This document shows, piece by piece, positions 1 through 11,735 of a stretch of 64,000 nucleotides of DNA (position 1 is the stretch's first letter; each line of letters starts with the position of its first letter). The notes under the pieces are model-generated. The model made no database searches. It was given only the letters and a program-made list of their open reading frames with translations, and had not been told where the DNA came from. The position numbers and the translations under genes are program-made. Origin of the DNA: Amphibalanus amphitrite (lineage: Eukaryota > Arthropoda > Thecostraca > Balanomorpha > Balanidae). The DNA lies in contig NW_024881859.1 in assembly GCF_019059575.1 (NCBI RefSeq), positions 496,001 to 560,000 on the forward strand, given 5' to 3'.

Positions 1-835
1 GGATGCAGTTTGGTGGTTTGGTGGTCTAATTCTAACTGGCCCACTATTGCGGTAAATCGGGCTACCACCGGTTGCTAGGGCATTCACGCTTAACTCCGCT
101 TGAATAGCTAGTTGCCTCTCTCTGACTCCAGCTTGGTATTCCTGCGATGTATTTCAACAATAAGATCGCTTTGCTATTTACGCCATTGCCTATTCATATT
201 CGAGGATGGAAACAATCACAAACAATCCTATGTATTTAACTTGAATTTATTTTAAAGAAAATATCAGGCTTTCGTAATTGTTGCACAATCCCATGGTGCA
301 TCACCTTTCGAGTGCTTTTGTTTTTCACCCCTCCAATTTCCGTCTGCCTCATTCCTGGTAAATTCTGGAAAATGAACGCGCCGGTTGCCAGGGCGAAAAG
401 AAGCTTCATTAGTGATATGACGATGTAGGGGTCGAATCGCTGTCATTAATTTCGTAACTGGGGGACCTTTCCATTTCGGTGTGTGGGATATTGTCGCAAT
501 AGTTTTACCCAATATCAGTGATAGGGATCTCCGAGAGATTGGATTCTGCCTGCATTGGTAATGAAACGGGAAGTCGAACGGAAAATTGCGTGTCTCTGCT
601 ACGGAGCAGGATAGACAATTTCAAAGAAATCGATATCAGTAAGCTTCACCGCGATCAGTTTGCTGTTGATTGCTCGCTTGATGCTTTGGTGGGAAGCTAA
701 ACGTTTGCGACGCTTGGCAGTGGAAAAGTTTTGTTTCGTTTCCTGTTTTCAGTTAATTTGACATTATATTAATTCAGCTGATCCTCTTTAAGTTGAGTGA
801 TTACTATGTAGTTCTATTTTTTCAACCATGGGACT
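1..835. other. no recognisable gene (intronic or intergenic)
   Basis: I see no exon, transposon terminus or clear tandem repeat here. Only short open frames without recognisable similarity occur. The macrosatellite begins at its right edge. Confidence 0.5.
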
Positions 836-1539
836 GTTTATCTACTATACTATTTGTAGAATGAAACTCTGTGTGTCTGTCCGTCTGTTTGCACCGTGCA
901 GAGGGGTGCTTTGACGCCGTGCGCAGGTCAAACGGTGCGGTCGATGGGGCTGAAATTTTCGCAGCGTGTTGATGACGTCACGCGCACGTGCAGTGTCGAG
1001 GTTCGAGTCCCGGGGGTGGATGGTTCGCACGTGGCACGCCCTGGAAAAAGGTGCATTTTCTCCAAATTTTGCTCGGATCTCAAGGCATCGGCAGCCGGGT
1101 TCAATGGACTTTGCAACTAAAATGCATGGCAAGCGGCGGCGGGTGCCTCTCATTTGCGGATTGACAGCTTATTTATTTTGATAACCAGAGGCGAATGAAG
1201 GTGTTGATTTTCGATAAACAAAGACAGTTCTTAATACGCTTACACAAATGCACCGCGTTTGCCGAAATGCGCCACATTTGTCTAAAGGCCCCATTTTTGC
1301 CGCAAATTTCACAGCTTTGTCAAATATTGTCCGATAAAGGTGCAATTCGGTGGAAGGATGCATGGCAAAACGACAATTACAAATGCACCACTTTTGTCGC
1401 AATGCGCCACATTTGTCACAAGGCGCCATTCCCATCAAATACGATTAAGAATAATGGAATGACACGAATAGGAGCAGGGTTAGGAACTCTTTTTTTAGTT
1501 CATCAGTTTACCTTATAGCCTGTGACTTCACATGACCCA

Positions 1540-2108
1540 GTGGTAGTGGAAGGTGTAGTGGTAGTGGTAGTGGTAGTAGTAGTGGTAGGGGTAGTAGTAG
1601 GGGTAGTAGTAGGGTAGTGGTAGGTGTAGTGGTAGTGGTAGGGGTAGAAGTAGGGGTAGTGGTAGTGGTAGTAGTAGGGTAGTGGTAGGGGTAGTGGTAG
1701 TGGTAGGTGTAGTGGTAGTGGTAGGGGTAGTAGTAGTGGTAGGGGTAGAAGTAGTGGTAGGGGTAGAAGTAGGGGTAGTGGTAGGGGTAGAAGTAGGGGT
1801 AGTGGTAGGGGTAGTAGTAGGGCAGTGGTAGGGGTAGTGGTAGGGCAGTGGTAGGGTAGTGGTAGGGTAGTGGTAGGGTAGTGGTAGGGTAGTGGTAGGG
1901 GTAGTGGTAGTGGTAGTAGTAGTGGTTGAGGTAGAAGTAGGGGTAGTGGTAGGGGTAGGGGTAGTGGTAGGGGTAGTGGTAGGGGTAGTGGTAGAGGTAG
2001 TGGTAGGGGTAGTGGTAGGAATAGTGGTAGGGGTAGTGGTAGAGGTAGGGTAGTGGTAGAGGTAGGGTAGTGGTAGGAGTAGTGGTATGGGTAGAAGTAG
2101 TAGAAGTG
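1540..2108. repeat. G-rich minisatellite 1, (GGTAGT/GGGGTAGT)n
   Basis: About 570 bp of degenerate GTAGTGGTAGGGG repeats within macrosatellite unit 1. The plus strand is strongly G-rich and has almost no C. It produces long open frames of Pro/Leu/Thr/Tyr repeats on the minus strand, which are artefacts of the repeat. Confidence 0.95.
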
Positions 2109-3121
2109 TGGTACAGGCCGATCCAATGTGACGTGGTGACCTATACGACCTGGCCTGACCGAAGGTGACCTGGCCTGACCCAGTGTGACCAGGGATGACC
2201 ATCTTGACCTGACTTGACCCCGTATGACCTAAAGTTCATCCACCTAAGCCCTCAGAATAGTTATTACATATGTTCAAAATTTTCCTCTGCACGTTTCCGT
2301 CCACAGCTCTGCTTCCAGACGACAGAACAAATTAAATCAAACACCATTCGGAAGCAAATTGGCTGCTCCCGCATTTTCTGGCTACGCCGCGAAGCAAGTG
2401 GCGCAGCCGCTTGTCTACTATACTATTTGTGAAATGAAACTCTGTCTGTGTGTCTGTTTGCACCGTGCAGAGGGGTGCTTTGACGCCGTGCACAGGTCAA
2501 ACGGTGCGGTCGATGAGGCTGAAATTTTCGCAGGGTGTTGATGACGTCACGCGCACGTGCAGTGTCGAGGTTCGAGTCCCGGGGGGTGGATGGTTCGCAC
2601 GTGGCACGCGCTGGAAAAAGGTGCTTTTTCTCCAAATTTTGCTCGGCTCTCAAGCTTGCTTCAAGGCATCGGCAGCCGGGTTCAATCGCCTTTGACAATA
2701 AAATGCATGACGATCGGCGGCGGGTGCCTCTCATTTGCAGATTGGCAGCTTATTTATTTTGCTAAACAGAGGTGAATAAAGGTGTTGATTTTCGGTAAAT
2801 AAAGACAGTTTTCAATGCGCTTACACAAATGCACCGCGTTTGCCGTAGTGCGCCACATTTGTCACGAGGTGCCATTTTTGCCGCAAATCGCACAACTTTG
2901 TCAAATATGGTCCGATAAACGTGCAATTCGGTGGAAGGATGCATGACAAAAGGACAGTTACAAATGCACCACTTTTGTCGCAATGCGCCACATTTATCAC
3001 ATGGCGCCATTTCTATCAAATACGATTAAGAATAATGGAATGACACGAGTAGGAACAGGGTTAGGAACTCTTTTTTTTTTAGTTTATCAGTTTATCTGAT
3101 AGTCTGTGACCTCACATGACC

Positions 3122-3540
3122 CAGTGGTAGTGGTAGATGTAGTGGTAGTAGTATATGTAGGGGTAGTGGTAGTATTAGGGGTAGTGGTAGGGGTAGTGTT
3201 AGGGGTAGTAGTAGGGGTAGTGGTAGGGGTAGTGGTAGGGGTAGTAGTAGAGGTAGTAGTAGGGGTAGTAGTAGGGGTAGTGGTAGGGGTAGTAGTAGTG
3301 GTAGGGGTAGTGGTAAGGGGTAGTGGTAGGGGTAGTGGTAGGGGTAGGGGTAGTGGTAGGGGTAGGTGTAGTGGTAGGGGTAGGCGTAGTGGTAGGGGTA
3401 GTGGTACGGGTAGGGGTAGGGGTAGGGGTAGTGGTAGAGGTAGTGGTAGGAGTTGTAGTAGTGGTAGTGGTAGGGGTAGTGGTAGAGGCAGTGGTAGGAG
3501 TAGTGGTAGTGGTAGGGGTAGGGGTAGAAGTAGTAGAAGT
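3122..3540. repeat. G-rich minisatellite 2
   Basis: About 420 bp of the same GTAGTGGTAGGGG-type repeat in macrosatellite unit 2. It gives low-complexity Val/Gly frames on the plus strand that are not genes. Confidence 0.95.
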
Positions 3541-4535
3541 GTGGGACAGGCCGATCCAATGTGACGTGGTGACCTATACGACCTGGCCTGACCGAAGATG
3601 ACCTGGCCTGACCAAGTGTGACCAGGGATGACCCACTTGACCTGACTTGATCCCGTATGACCCAAATTTCATCCAACTAAGTTATTATGTTCAAAGTTTT
3701 CCTCTGCACGTTTCCGTCCATATCTCTGCTTCCTGACGACAGATCAATTTAAATCAAACACCGTTCGAAAGCAAATTGGCTGCTGCCGCATTATATGGGT
3801 AGGTACGCCGCGAAGCAAGTGGCGCAGCCGCTTGTCTACTATACTATTTGTAGAATGAAACTCTGTCTGTCTGTGTGTTTGCACCGTGCAGAGGGGTGCT
3901 TTGACGCCGTGTGCAGGTCAAACGGTGCGGTCGATTGGGCTGAAATTTTCGCACAGTGTTGATGACGTCACAAGCACGTGCAGTGTCGAGGTTCGAGTCC
4001 CGGGGGGTGGATGGGTCGCACGTGGCACGCCCTGGAAAAAGATGCTTTTTCTCCAAATTTTGCTCGGCTTTCAAGCTTGCTTCAAGGCATCGGCAGCCGG
4101 GTTCAATGGACTTTGCAACTAAAATGCATGACGATCGGCGGCGGGTGCCTCTCATTTGCGGATTGCAGCTTATTTATTTTGCTAAACAGAGACGAATGAA
4201 GGTGTTGAATTTCGGAAAATAAAGACAGTTTTCAATGCGCTTACACAAATGCACCCCGTTTGCCGTAGTGCGCCACATTTGTCACGAGGTGCCATTTTTG
4301 CCGCAAACGCACAACTTTGTCAAATATGGTCCGATAAACGTGCAATTCGGTGGAAGGTTGCATGACAAAACGACAAGTACAAATGCACCACTTTTGTCGC
4401 AATGCGCCACATTTGTCACAAAGCGACATTTCCACCAAATATGATTAAGAATAATAGAGTTTAGTTTGCTATTTATCTGTTTTTTTTTTAGTTCCCACTT
4501 ATTGGATTCAATTAGTCTGTGACCTCACATGACCC

Positions 4536-4858
4536 AGTAGTAGTGGTAGTAATAGTGGTAGGGGAAGTAGTGGGTGTAGTGGTAGTGATAGTGGTAGGAG
4601 CAGTGGTAGTAGTAGGGGTAGGAGTAGTGGTAGTAGTAGTAGGGGTAGGGGTAGTGGTAGGGGTAGTGGTAGTGGTAGGGGTAGGAGTAGGGGTGGTGGT
4701 AGGGGTAGTGGTAGAGGTAGTGGTAGATGTATTGGTAAGGGTAGTGGTAGGTTTAAAGGTAGGGGTAGTAGTAGTGGTAGGGGTAGTAGTAGGGGTAGTG
4801 GTAGGGGTAGGGGTAGGGATAGTGTTTTGAGTAGTTGTATGGGTAGAAGTAGTAAAAG
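4536..4858. repeat. G-rich minisatellite 3
   Basis: About 320 bp of the same repeat in macrosatellite unit 3. It is shorter and more interrupted than copies 1 and 2. Confidence 0.93.
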
Positions 4859-5798
4859 TGTGGTACAGGCCGATCCAATGTGACGAGGTGACCTATCCGA
4901 CCTGGCCTGACCGAAAGTGACCAGGAATGACCAACTTGACCTGACGTGACCCCGTAGGACATAGCAGATGTTCAACAATTTCCTCTGCACGTTTCCGTCC
5001 ATATCTCTGCTTCCACACGACCGATCGATTTAAATCAAACACCATTCGAAAGCAAATTGGCTGGTGCCGCATTTTCTGGCTACGCCGCGAAGCAAGTGGC
5101 GCAGCCGCTTGTCTACTATACTATTTGTGAAATGAAACTCTGTCTGTCTGTTTGCACCGTGCAGAGGGGTGCTTTGACGCCGTGCACAGGTCAAACGGTG
5201 CGGTCGATTGGGCTGAAATTTGCACACGATGTTGATGACGTCACGGGCACGTGCAGTGTCGGGTTTCGAGTCCCGGGGGTGGATGGTTCGCACGTGGCAC
5301 GCCCTGGAAAAAGGCGTATTTCCTCACAAATTTGCTCGGTCTTCAAGGCATCGGCAGCCGGGTTCGATGAGCTTTGCAACTAAAATGCATGGCAAGCGGC
5401 GGCGGGTGCCTCTCATTTGCGGATTGACATCTTATTTATTTTGATAAACAGATGCGAATGAAGTTGTTGATTTTCGGTAAATAAAGACAGTTTCAATGCG
5501 CTTAACCGAATGCACCGCGTTTGCCGCAACGCGCCACATTTGTCACGATGTGCCATTTTTGTCGCAAATCGCACAACTTTGTCAAATATGGTCCGACAAA
5601 CGTGCAATTCGGTGGAAGGATGCATGACAAAACGACAATTAAAAATGCACCAATTTTGTCGTAATGCGCCACATTTGTCACAAAGCGACATTTCCACCAA
5701 ATATGATCAAGAATAGTGGAGCGACAAGATTAGGAGCAAGGCTAGGAACACTTTTTAGTTTATCAGTTTATCTGATAGTCTGTGACCTCAGATGACCC

Positions 5799-6115
5799 AG
5801 TGGTAGTGGTAGGTGTAGTGGTAGTAGTATTGGTAGGAGTAGCGGTAGGGGTAGTGGTAGTATTAGGGGTAAGGGTAGTGGTAGGGGTAGTGTTAGGGGT
5901 AGTAGTAGGGGTAGTGGTAGGGGTAGTGGTAGGGGTAGTAGTAGGGTAGTGGTAGTAGTAGGGGTAGGGGTAGTGGTAGGGGTAGTGTTGGGAGTAGTGG
6001 TAGGGGTAGTGGTAGGAGTAGTGGTAGGGGGTAGTGGTAGTGGTAGGGGTAGTGGTAGGGGTAGTGGAAGGGGTAGTGGTAGGAGTAGTGGTATGGGTAG
6101 AATTAGTAGAAGTGT
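5799..6115. repeat. G-rich minisatellite 4
   Basis: About 315 bp of the same repeat in macrosatellite unit 4, followed by the same GTGTGGCACAGGCCGATCC-type boundary as the other units. Confidence 0.93.
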
Positions 6116-6340
6116 GGCACAGGCCGATCCAATGTGACGTGGTGACCTATACGACCTGGCCTGACCGAAGGTGACCTGGCCTGACCCAGTGTGACCAGGG
6201 ATGACAGACTTGACCTGACTTGACCCCGTATGACCCAAATTTTATCAAACTAAGCCATCAGAATATTCATTTATATATCTGCTTCCAGACGGCTCATCGG
6301 TATGAATTCAAAAGCAAACTGGCTGCTGCGTCTTTTATGG

Positions 6341-7250
6341 CTACGCCGCGAAGCAAGTGGCGCAGCCGCTTGTCTATATTACTATTTGTGGTGACGTAGT
6401 TTCTGTCTGTTACCGAGGTCGCGACATGGTGCTACGTAGCGCGGGTTACAGGTCACACCGTCGCACCTGGCGCGCTGAAATTTGCGCAACTCATAGAACA
6501 AGGATGGACAACGTGCCTTTGAGGGGTCTCAGCCCGATCGGATCGATAGCGAGCGCGTGGCGCGTGTCCGATAAGTGCAAATTCGCGTCATAGACTTTAC
6601 ATGTATAAATCGGCTGGCAAAAACGGGCGAAAATGGCTAAATTTGCCCGACACGGGTCCGGTCCCCGTGCAATATCTCGGTAACCGTGGGTCCGATCGGC
6701 ACGGGGAAAAAAGCATCGTGTAGAGAATCGAACGGGCTATCGAATGGTGTGCGGTGCAGGGGATGGCAAGTGCAACCGTGAGGGCGCTTTTGATTGAAAA
6801 ATTGATGTTTCGGACGGATTTTGGATTTTATCTTATTTTTACGTGACCGTCAGACTGAGAGAGCTAAAACAATGCCTATTGGCAAGGGAAATGTACCGCC
6901 TCTCATAAAAAAAAATTGTGAAAAGCTATTTATCAAAAATAAGATGGAACAAATTGCTGAAGAAAATGGCATTTGTCCGTAATGTGCCACTAAATAATTA
7001 CACGGGATTTGCTGCTTAACCTGATACGCTTGACAATTGAAAATGCTATCATTAGAAAGAGCACTCAATTTCCTCCAAGATCCAATCATCACGTTTGCAT
7101 GACAAGCAACAGTATTCTTAAAAATATAAATGTTTCGAGCCTCTGCAAAACGATCTTTAGCGAAAATTATCTACGCCTTTCATTTGTCATAAAACTACGC
7201 ACCTAAATTATAAAACACATTTGACAGATTCTGAAGTGGAAAGCATGCTT
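6341..7250. repeat. diverged fifth macrosatellite unit / relative
   Basis: It starts with the shared GCTACGCCGCGAAGCAAGTG and GCAGCCGCTTGTCTA segments and then diverges. It keeps GCGCGCTGAAATTTGCGCA and, at 6671-6700, a tATCTCGGTAACCG...GTCCGATCGG motif. Around 6960-7110 it shows weak similarity to the internal part of the other units (CATTTGTCCGTAATGTGCCAC). It has no G-rich minisatellite. Confidence 0.65.
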
Positions 7251-7429
7251 ATCAGACACGGCCACCTCGATGCGGTGGATATTTTTTCCAAACCAAAACG
7301 TTTAGCCGTCAAAAAGCAATCGACCGAAATGGATAGATAACCCAACCGACGCAAGAACAACCAAACACGCGCCGATCGAAAATACCCCTTTTCGCGTTGC
7401 GAAGCACGCGGGTCACCCTAGTCTCCTGC

Positions 7430-7858
7430 TATAGTTCGTTTTTTTTTTTTAAAGTTCGACCCTCACTGTAAACGTCTCTTTGAACACAGCACGAGAATTG
7501 GTAGCTGAATTACTGAGAAATCTCGTTGGCTTACAATGATTTCGCAGACGATCAATTATTGATCAATTGTAACAACATTATTTCTATCTGGCTCCTTTTC
7601 CCAGACTCGCTGCTCGGTATTTACAACCCCACAAGGATCGAGGGCTTGCAAGGAAGTATAACTGAACTAATTAATATATCGCACGCCGTTTAACGTAACA
7701 GTATATAATCGGTGTTAGACACTTATTTTGAAAATATTAGTTCATATCTCCAACGCAAAGTGCGCTAACCAGTTTTCTCAGTAGTTCAGCTAGCATTTCT
7801 CGTGCTGTTTCCAAAAAGATGTTTACAGTGAGGGTCGAACTTAAAAAAACGAACTATA
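7430..7858. mobile_element. MITE with about 95-bp inverted repeats and TA target site
   Basis: The left end TATAGTTCG plus a T run and AGTTCGACCCTCACTGTAAA is repeated inverted at the right end (TTTACAGTGAGGGTCGAACT, A run, CGAACTATA). Similarity continues inward through AACAGCACGAGAA and TACTGAGAAA, about 95 bp in all. TA at 7430-7431 and 7857-7858 fits a TA duplication, as in the Tc1/mariner superfamily. There is no coding capacity, so it is non-autonomous. Confidence 0.85.
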
Positions 7859-8454
7859 CTTTAACAGTGGATGAAATCTCCTTCTCGTTTTGTTTTGTTT
7901 GATTCTAAGACACCGCCTGCCGGCTAATTTTGTGATACTGAAACTCGGACAACAATGCAATGGTGGCCTTGGCCACCTGACCTTGGTGACCCGTTGCACC
8001 GGTATCGAAGGACTGACTTGCGTAGCTTTTGTAACGTCGCCTGTGTCGCAAGCAAAGCAAGGGCAATTAGCGATTCGGTGACGTTCACTGTGTATTGTAA
8101 TAATCCGGCCTCGCCAAGGGTTGGTGTTTTTGTGCTGCTAGCAGGAGTCAACGAATGATAATGATTAATTACGCGATGTTTTGTATTCTTCCAAACATGC
8201 AGCCAGCTGGGGCCGAAAATAGTCGGCAGAAGGCAGTGCGGTGGCTGTTGTTTGCCAAAGCCGGCTGTGTGTGGAACCGCCGCGAACGTTGGGTCTATTT
8301 GTGCGCCGTTTCTGGCTTACTTGTGCGTCATATTGTTCGCCAATGGCGCCGACCGCCGCTGGCTCCATGCCAATTGCGTTGGTGCACTGTAACAGGAAAA
8401 AATGAGCAACGCCTTTTTCTTGCGGGAGGAGGATTGAGAGGGCATCTTGCTGTT
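7859..8454. other. no recognisable gene
   Basis: Unique-looking sequence with short open frames only, none of which resembles a known family. Confidence 0.5.
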
Positions 8455-8559
8455 GACTAAGCCCTCTAGTAGAGGGCTTAGTCTTAGTAGAGGGCTTAGT
8501 AAATGAAGTAAATGAAGTAAATGAAGTAGAGGGCCTCTACTTCATTTACTTCATTTACT
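8455..8559. repeat. paired perfect hairpins plus ATGAAGTAA repeats
   Basis: Hairpin 1: 14-nt arms (GACTAAGCCCTCTA and its complement) at 8455-8468 and 8470-8483 with one base between. A further direct half-arm follows at 8484-8500. Hairpin 2: three ATGAAGTAA-type repeats followed by their reverse complement, arms about 8507-8532 and 8534-8559 around a single G. Both share the AGAGGG core. Confidence 0.85.
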
Positions 8560-8947
8560 TTATCTCTACTCTTTTTTCGCTTTCCTCGTTTTTAAATTAT
8601 GTACTCGTATTGCTTAAAGCGATAAGAATGTCATCACCAAACTAGGGCTACCTCTCGCATCCGTTTTACAGATGCATAGAATTTAAAATCCACGTTCAGT
8701 TGTACGGCTTCTAGCCCACTATAGTCCATCTTTATCCAGCATGTCACGTTGACACAGTTGCGGCCTACCGATTCCGGCACGTGAGCACCTGATTAGCACC
8801 CTGAGAGGGTCGGCCCACCGGGGAAATCGGGTGGCTCTGTGTTCGGCAGGCCTGTCGGTTTGTCAACGTCTCGGCAAAGGGCCGTGACCAGCCTTCCCGG
8901 CAGGCTTAATAATTCTCTCGATTGCTTCGCTCTTGCTCCCTGTCATG

Positions 8948-8982
<35 letters not shown>

Positions 8983-9667
8983 CCTTTCTATCCTCTTTAT
9001 TAGCACGGTCTTCTATTTCATCTTTCCCACACTTTCATCTGCCCAACGTCTCCGCTTCATCACCCATCGCACAGTGTCCTAACCCACCGGCTCTTACGTA
9101 GTCTGTTTTCGTCTTCTTTTCGTGTGCCGACACTTTCGTGACACATCTCCTTCTCTTCCATCTCCTTCCGTCACCTCGTGTGTGCTCCCTTCTCCACACA
9201 GTCCGGTGCACAATGGCCATTGTCGCGCTACCTCGAGGGATAAGGACCCGTCACCTCTCTGCCAGCGACCAGCGTGGAGTTCCCATAGGGAGGGGGATAC
9301 CCATGTCAGCACTCACTCAGGTGGCTTTGCTCCGTACCCAGGGAGCGTCGGTTCTAACTAACCATAACTAGAAATTTCCTCAGGAGGTAATTTCTCCTTC
9401 TTGCCTTCTCTTATTACCTTCTCTCTACTTCTGACGGCACATGGTGGTTCCTTCCAGAGGTACCGGTACGATACATCATACATGACGGTACATACCTGCC
9501 AGAAGTACCAGTATCAGTGTCATGTCAGAGTTTTGCTATCCGTGATGCCTCAAAAATCATTGCTTTTTTATCCCCAAGCACCCAAGCAGTGCCAGACGCC
9601 CTATCCTTTCCTTTCCTTTCCCATGGAGTGGCGGTGTAGCCTGACTGACTTATTCCCCGTTCCTCAG
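8560..9667. other. furry intron end before exon A; no other gene seen
   Basis: Low-complexity pyrimidine-rich DNA that includes the C/CT run at 8948-8983. Just upstream of the exon are a few CAG-plus-GTACC motifs (for example CCAGAGGTACCGGTACGA near 9456) that weakly resemble the start of exon A. I cannot place the preceding exon. Confidence 0.5.
8948..8983. repeat. poly-C followed by (CT)n microsatellite
   Basis: About ten C residues are followed by about thirteen CT units. Confidence 0.95.
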
Positions 9668-9831
9668 GGAGTACCCGTGCGACCACTACACGGCAGTCAT
9701 CAACGTCACGCTGCTGAACACGGGCTGTCCTCGGGCCGAGATCCACCAGACGGCTCTGCAGCTTCTGCAACTGCTGGACAAACGGTTCTTCGGGCGGGAC
9801 GGACGGCACCTGGCTACAGAGAACGAGACAG
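9668..9831 (+). CDS. fry: furry homologue, internal exon A
   Basis: Furry is a very large HEAT/armadillo-type scaffold protein that works with NDR/LATS (Tricornered) kinases in cell and dendrite morphogenesis. The exon follows the acceptor ...TTCCTCAG and ends at the donor ACAG|GTCAGT. Its first base completes a codon. Then come 54 residues ([20 protein letters not shown], then [20 protein letters not shown] and an RDG-rich end) that closely match a conserved segment of the central furry region as I recall it. It ends one base into a codon, which fits exon B exactly (G + AT = Asp). The preceding exon is not identified. The following intron is 24.7 kb and contains the antisense GPCR gene. Confidence 0.92.
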
Positions 9832-10540
9832 GTCAGTCAAAGAACGGGTGTAGTGAGCGGGAGATGTGAGGGTGAGAGGTGAGGGGAGCGTTGCATTTTG
9901 AAGGGGCTATTACTTTTACAGGCGAGTGGATTTTTTGGTGCCAAGTTGTTACGAGCCACGGGGCAGCGTTTGAAAGTCGACAGCTCTCCTAGAAAGACCA
10001 AACCGTAAACATAGATATATCATTTTTTAGCATGTGTTTTAGTTATGCAACTGATTTTCTTGAAGATAAGTTGAGAGTCACAGCTGGGCATCACAAAACC
10101 TTAATATCTCGAAACCTATATTTCGAGCCGTTTCGGTGGCCGCCGAGATAGCCACTGCGGTGGCGGTGGCGGCTTTCAGACAGCGGCAGACGCCTGGCTA
10201 CATCGCGCCCACTCTCCACTGAATCCATGTGCTCTGTCACTGTCAGAAGCAATGCCGACACGGCACAGCGGTGTCCACATCCAACCCTCGCCGGTCAATG
10301 ACCCCGCACCGCCTGGGGCTCTGAGGCTACATGTGGGACCGTGTGCCTGTCTGACTCCACTGACATCCACTATACGGTTGAGCCTTGAGGGTTGGGAATG
10401 TATGCTGGCTAGTAGGACTTCATCGTATCTTTATCCTCTTCCGACATTAAGCGCCTAAAATAGTGACGCGTATTCAGCCGCGGTGCTAGCCTGTCGGATG
10501 GCACAGAAATCCGCCTTATCCTCTGCGAGCGTATATGGAT

Positions 10541-10574
<34 letters not shown>

Positions 10575-11735
10575 CGATTTCTTTTCCCTCACTAATTATC
10601 TTCCTTCCTTTTTCCGCCGAGTACGGCTATGACGTCAGGCGGTCGTCGTCGGGGCTTGCGGCAATACTATGCCCGTTTCACGGAAGTAATCCCATAGATC
10701 ACGGTGCGTCACGGTGGGACGAACGGCGGCCGGCGGCGCGACATTTGCGACACTTTCTGATTACTGGCGGGGAGTCGTGGCATTTCTCCGAGGCTCGTCC
10801 GAGGGAGGTGACGCACGCATGTGTTGATATTGCTGGAGTTCGGCGCTAGTTGGCTGTGGTGGTTTCCTGTACGCTGAGATTTTCGCTGCCTGATTAGCTA
10901 CTTTGACCTTACGGGTATGACCCTTTCTTTCTAGCGTTTGTTAGGAGATGCTCAGTCGCTGGGGACTTGTCTTAATTCCGATGTTTGGTTGAACTCGGGC
11001 GAAACTCTTGATTATGCTAATTACGCACTGAACATTGCGCGCTCTTGCCGCTCAAAGAAGTACATATAAGCCTGGGATTGAACTCCCGGAGGATTCCGGA
11101 GGCATAGTTCAAGATGTTTTCTCTTTGCGAATGCGATGCCCGCTACACACTTCGCGTCCCCTTGCCTTTTTGCAAAATTTGCCTTTCGCACTGATTGGGC
11201 ATTCAGATTTACATGCACATTAGCCTTGTGAAGATAGCGATGTCGAATAACTTTCCCCCAATGGGTAGATCGTCTTTTCAATATGCACAACTTTGTAAAA
11301 GCCACATATCCAAGGATTTTCTTCTCGTGACTACCTGGGACCGATGTAGTCCGAGCGGCTTCTCAATCATAAATGTTTACTTCAAAGTGCATCTGTGCCT
11401 CTCATATTGTAGGGCTCTTGTCGTCATCATGTTGCGTCCAAGTGCAGTCAGGCGTCTCATACCGTCGACAAGAAGTATCGTTCGCGTCATCCAAGTATGA
11501 TAGACGACAGGCTCCATATCACCGGTTTGGATTGCAGCGAACTCATTCAAGATCCTTCGTTTTCGATACCGCTGTTTGTCACACCTTCAGTAAGCTTTCT
11601 TCACGTCACAATATTCAAGTGCGAATTATGAAATAAATGACAAATGGCTTTGACGTCAATGTACTGTATTTTTATGGTGCTCGGCCAGGCAAAACTATCC
11701 ATTTTTTGCTTGTCTCGAATGCTGACGATGTGGAT
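9832..11735. other. start of 24.7-kb furry intron; no gene seen
   Basis: No exon or element terminus is recognisable apart from the TTGC microsatellite at 10541-10574. Open frames are short and without similarity. Confidence 0.5.
10541..10574. repeat. (TTGC)n microsatellite
   Basis: About eight uninterrupted TTGC units. Confidence 0.95.

Larger units (their letters stand above)
836..6340. repeat. macrosatellite: four long tandem units with internal G-rich minisatellites
   Basis: The segment beginning CTACTATACTATTTGT recurs at 842, 2416, 3837 and 5113. The segment GCTACGCCGCGAAGCAAGTG recurs near 2381, 3803, 5079 and 6340. This gives periods of about 1573, 1421, 1277 and 1261 bp. Each unit holds, in order: a leader with CTGTCTGTCTG-type repeats; a motif GGTGCGGTCGATNGGGCTGA; a perfect tRNA-type B box GGTTCGAGTCC (about 1003, 2570 and 3992; mutated near 5265); short internal repeats of the GCGCCACATTTGTCAC type; a G-rich minisatellite; and a tail rich in GACCTGGCCTGACC. 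The length differences come mainly from the minisatellite. No conserved protein frame runs through all units, so this is satellite-like non-coding DNA. Whether the B box drives Pol III transcription is unknown, and I see no convincing A box. Confidence 0.9.

Noticed and set aside
1000-1015. tRNA or Pol III gene in each macrosatellite unit
   Set aside because: Only the B box is clear. I see no A box at proper spacing and no cloverleaf.
1503-2202. Long minus-strand frames of Pro/Leu/Thr/Tyr repeats (207 and 224 codons), and similar ones in the other three minisatellites
   Set aside because: They are simple translations of the GTAGTGGTAGGGG minisatellite, open in several frames at once, with no start context or flanking exon.
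836-6340. CRISPR array
   Set aside because: Repeats are direct and kilobase-long with no short spacers, and the DNA is eukaryotic.
9440-9530. Older duplicated acceptors before exon A (CCAGAGGTACCGG, GCCAGAAGTACCAG)
   Set aside because: Similarity to the exon A start is weak by eye and could be chance, so it is not counted with the boundary arrays at exons B, C, E and F.
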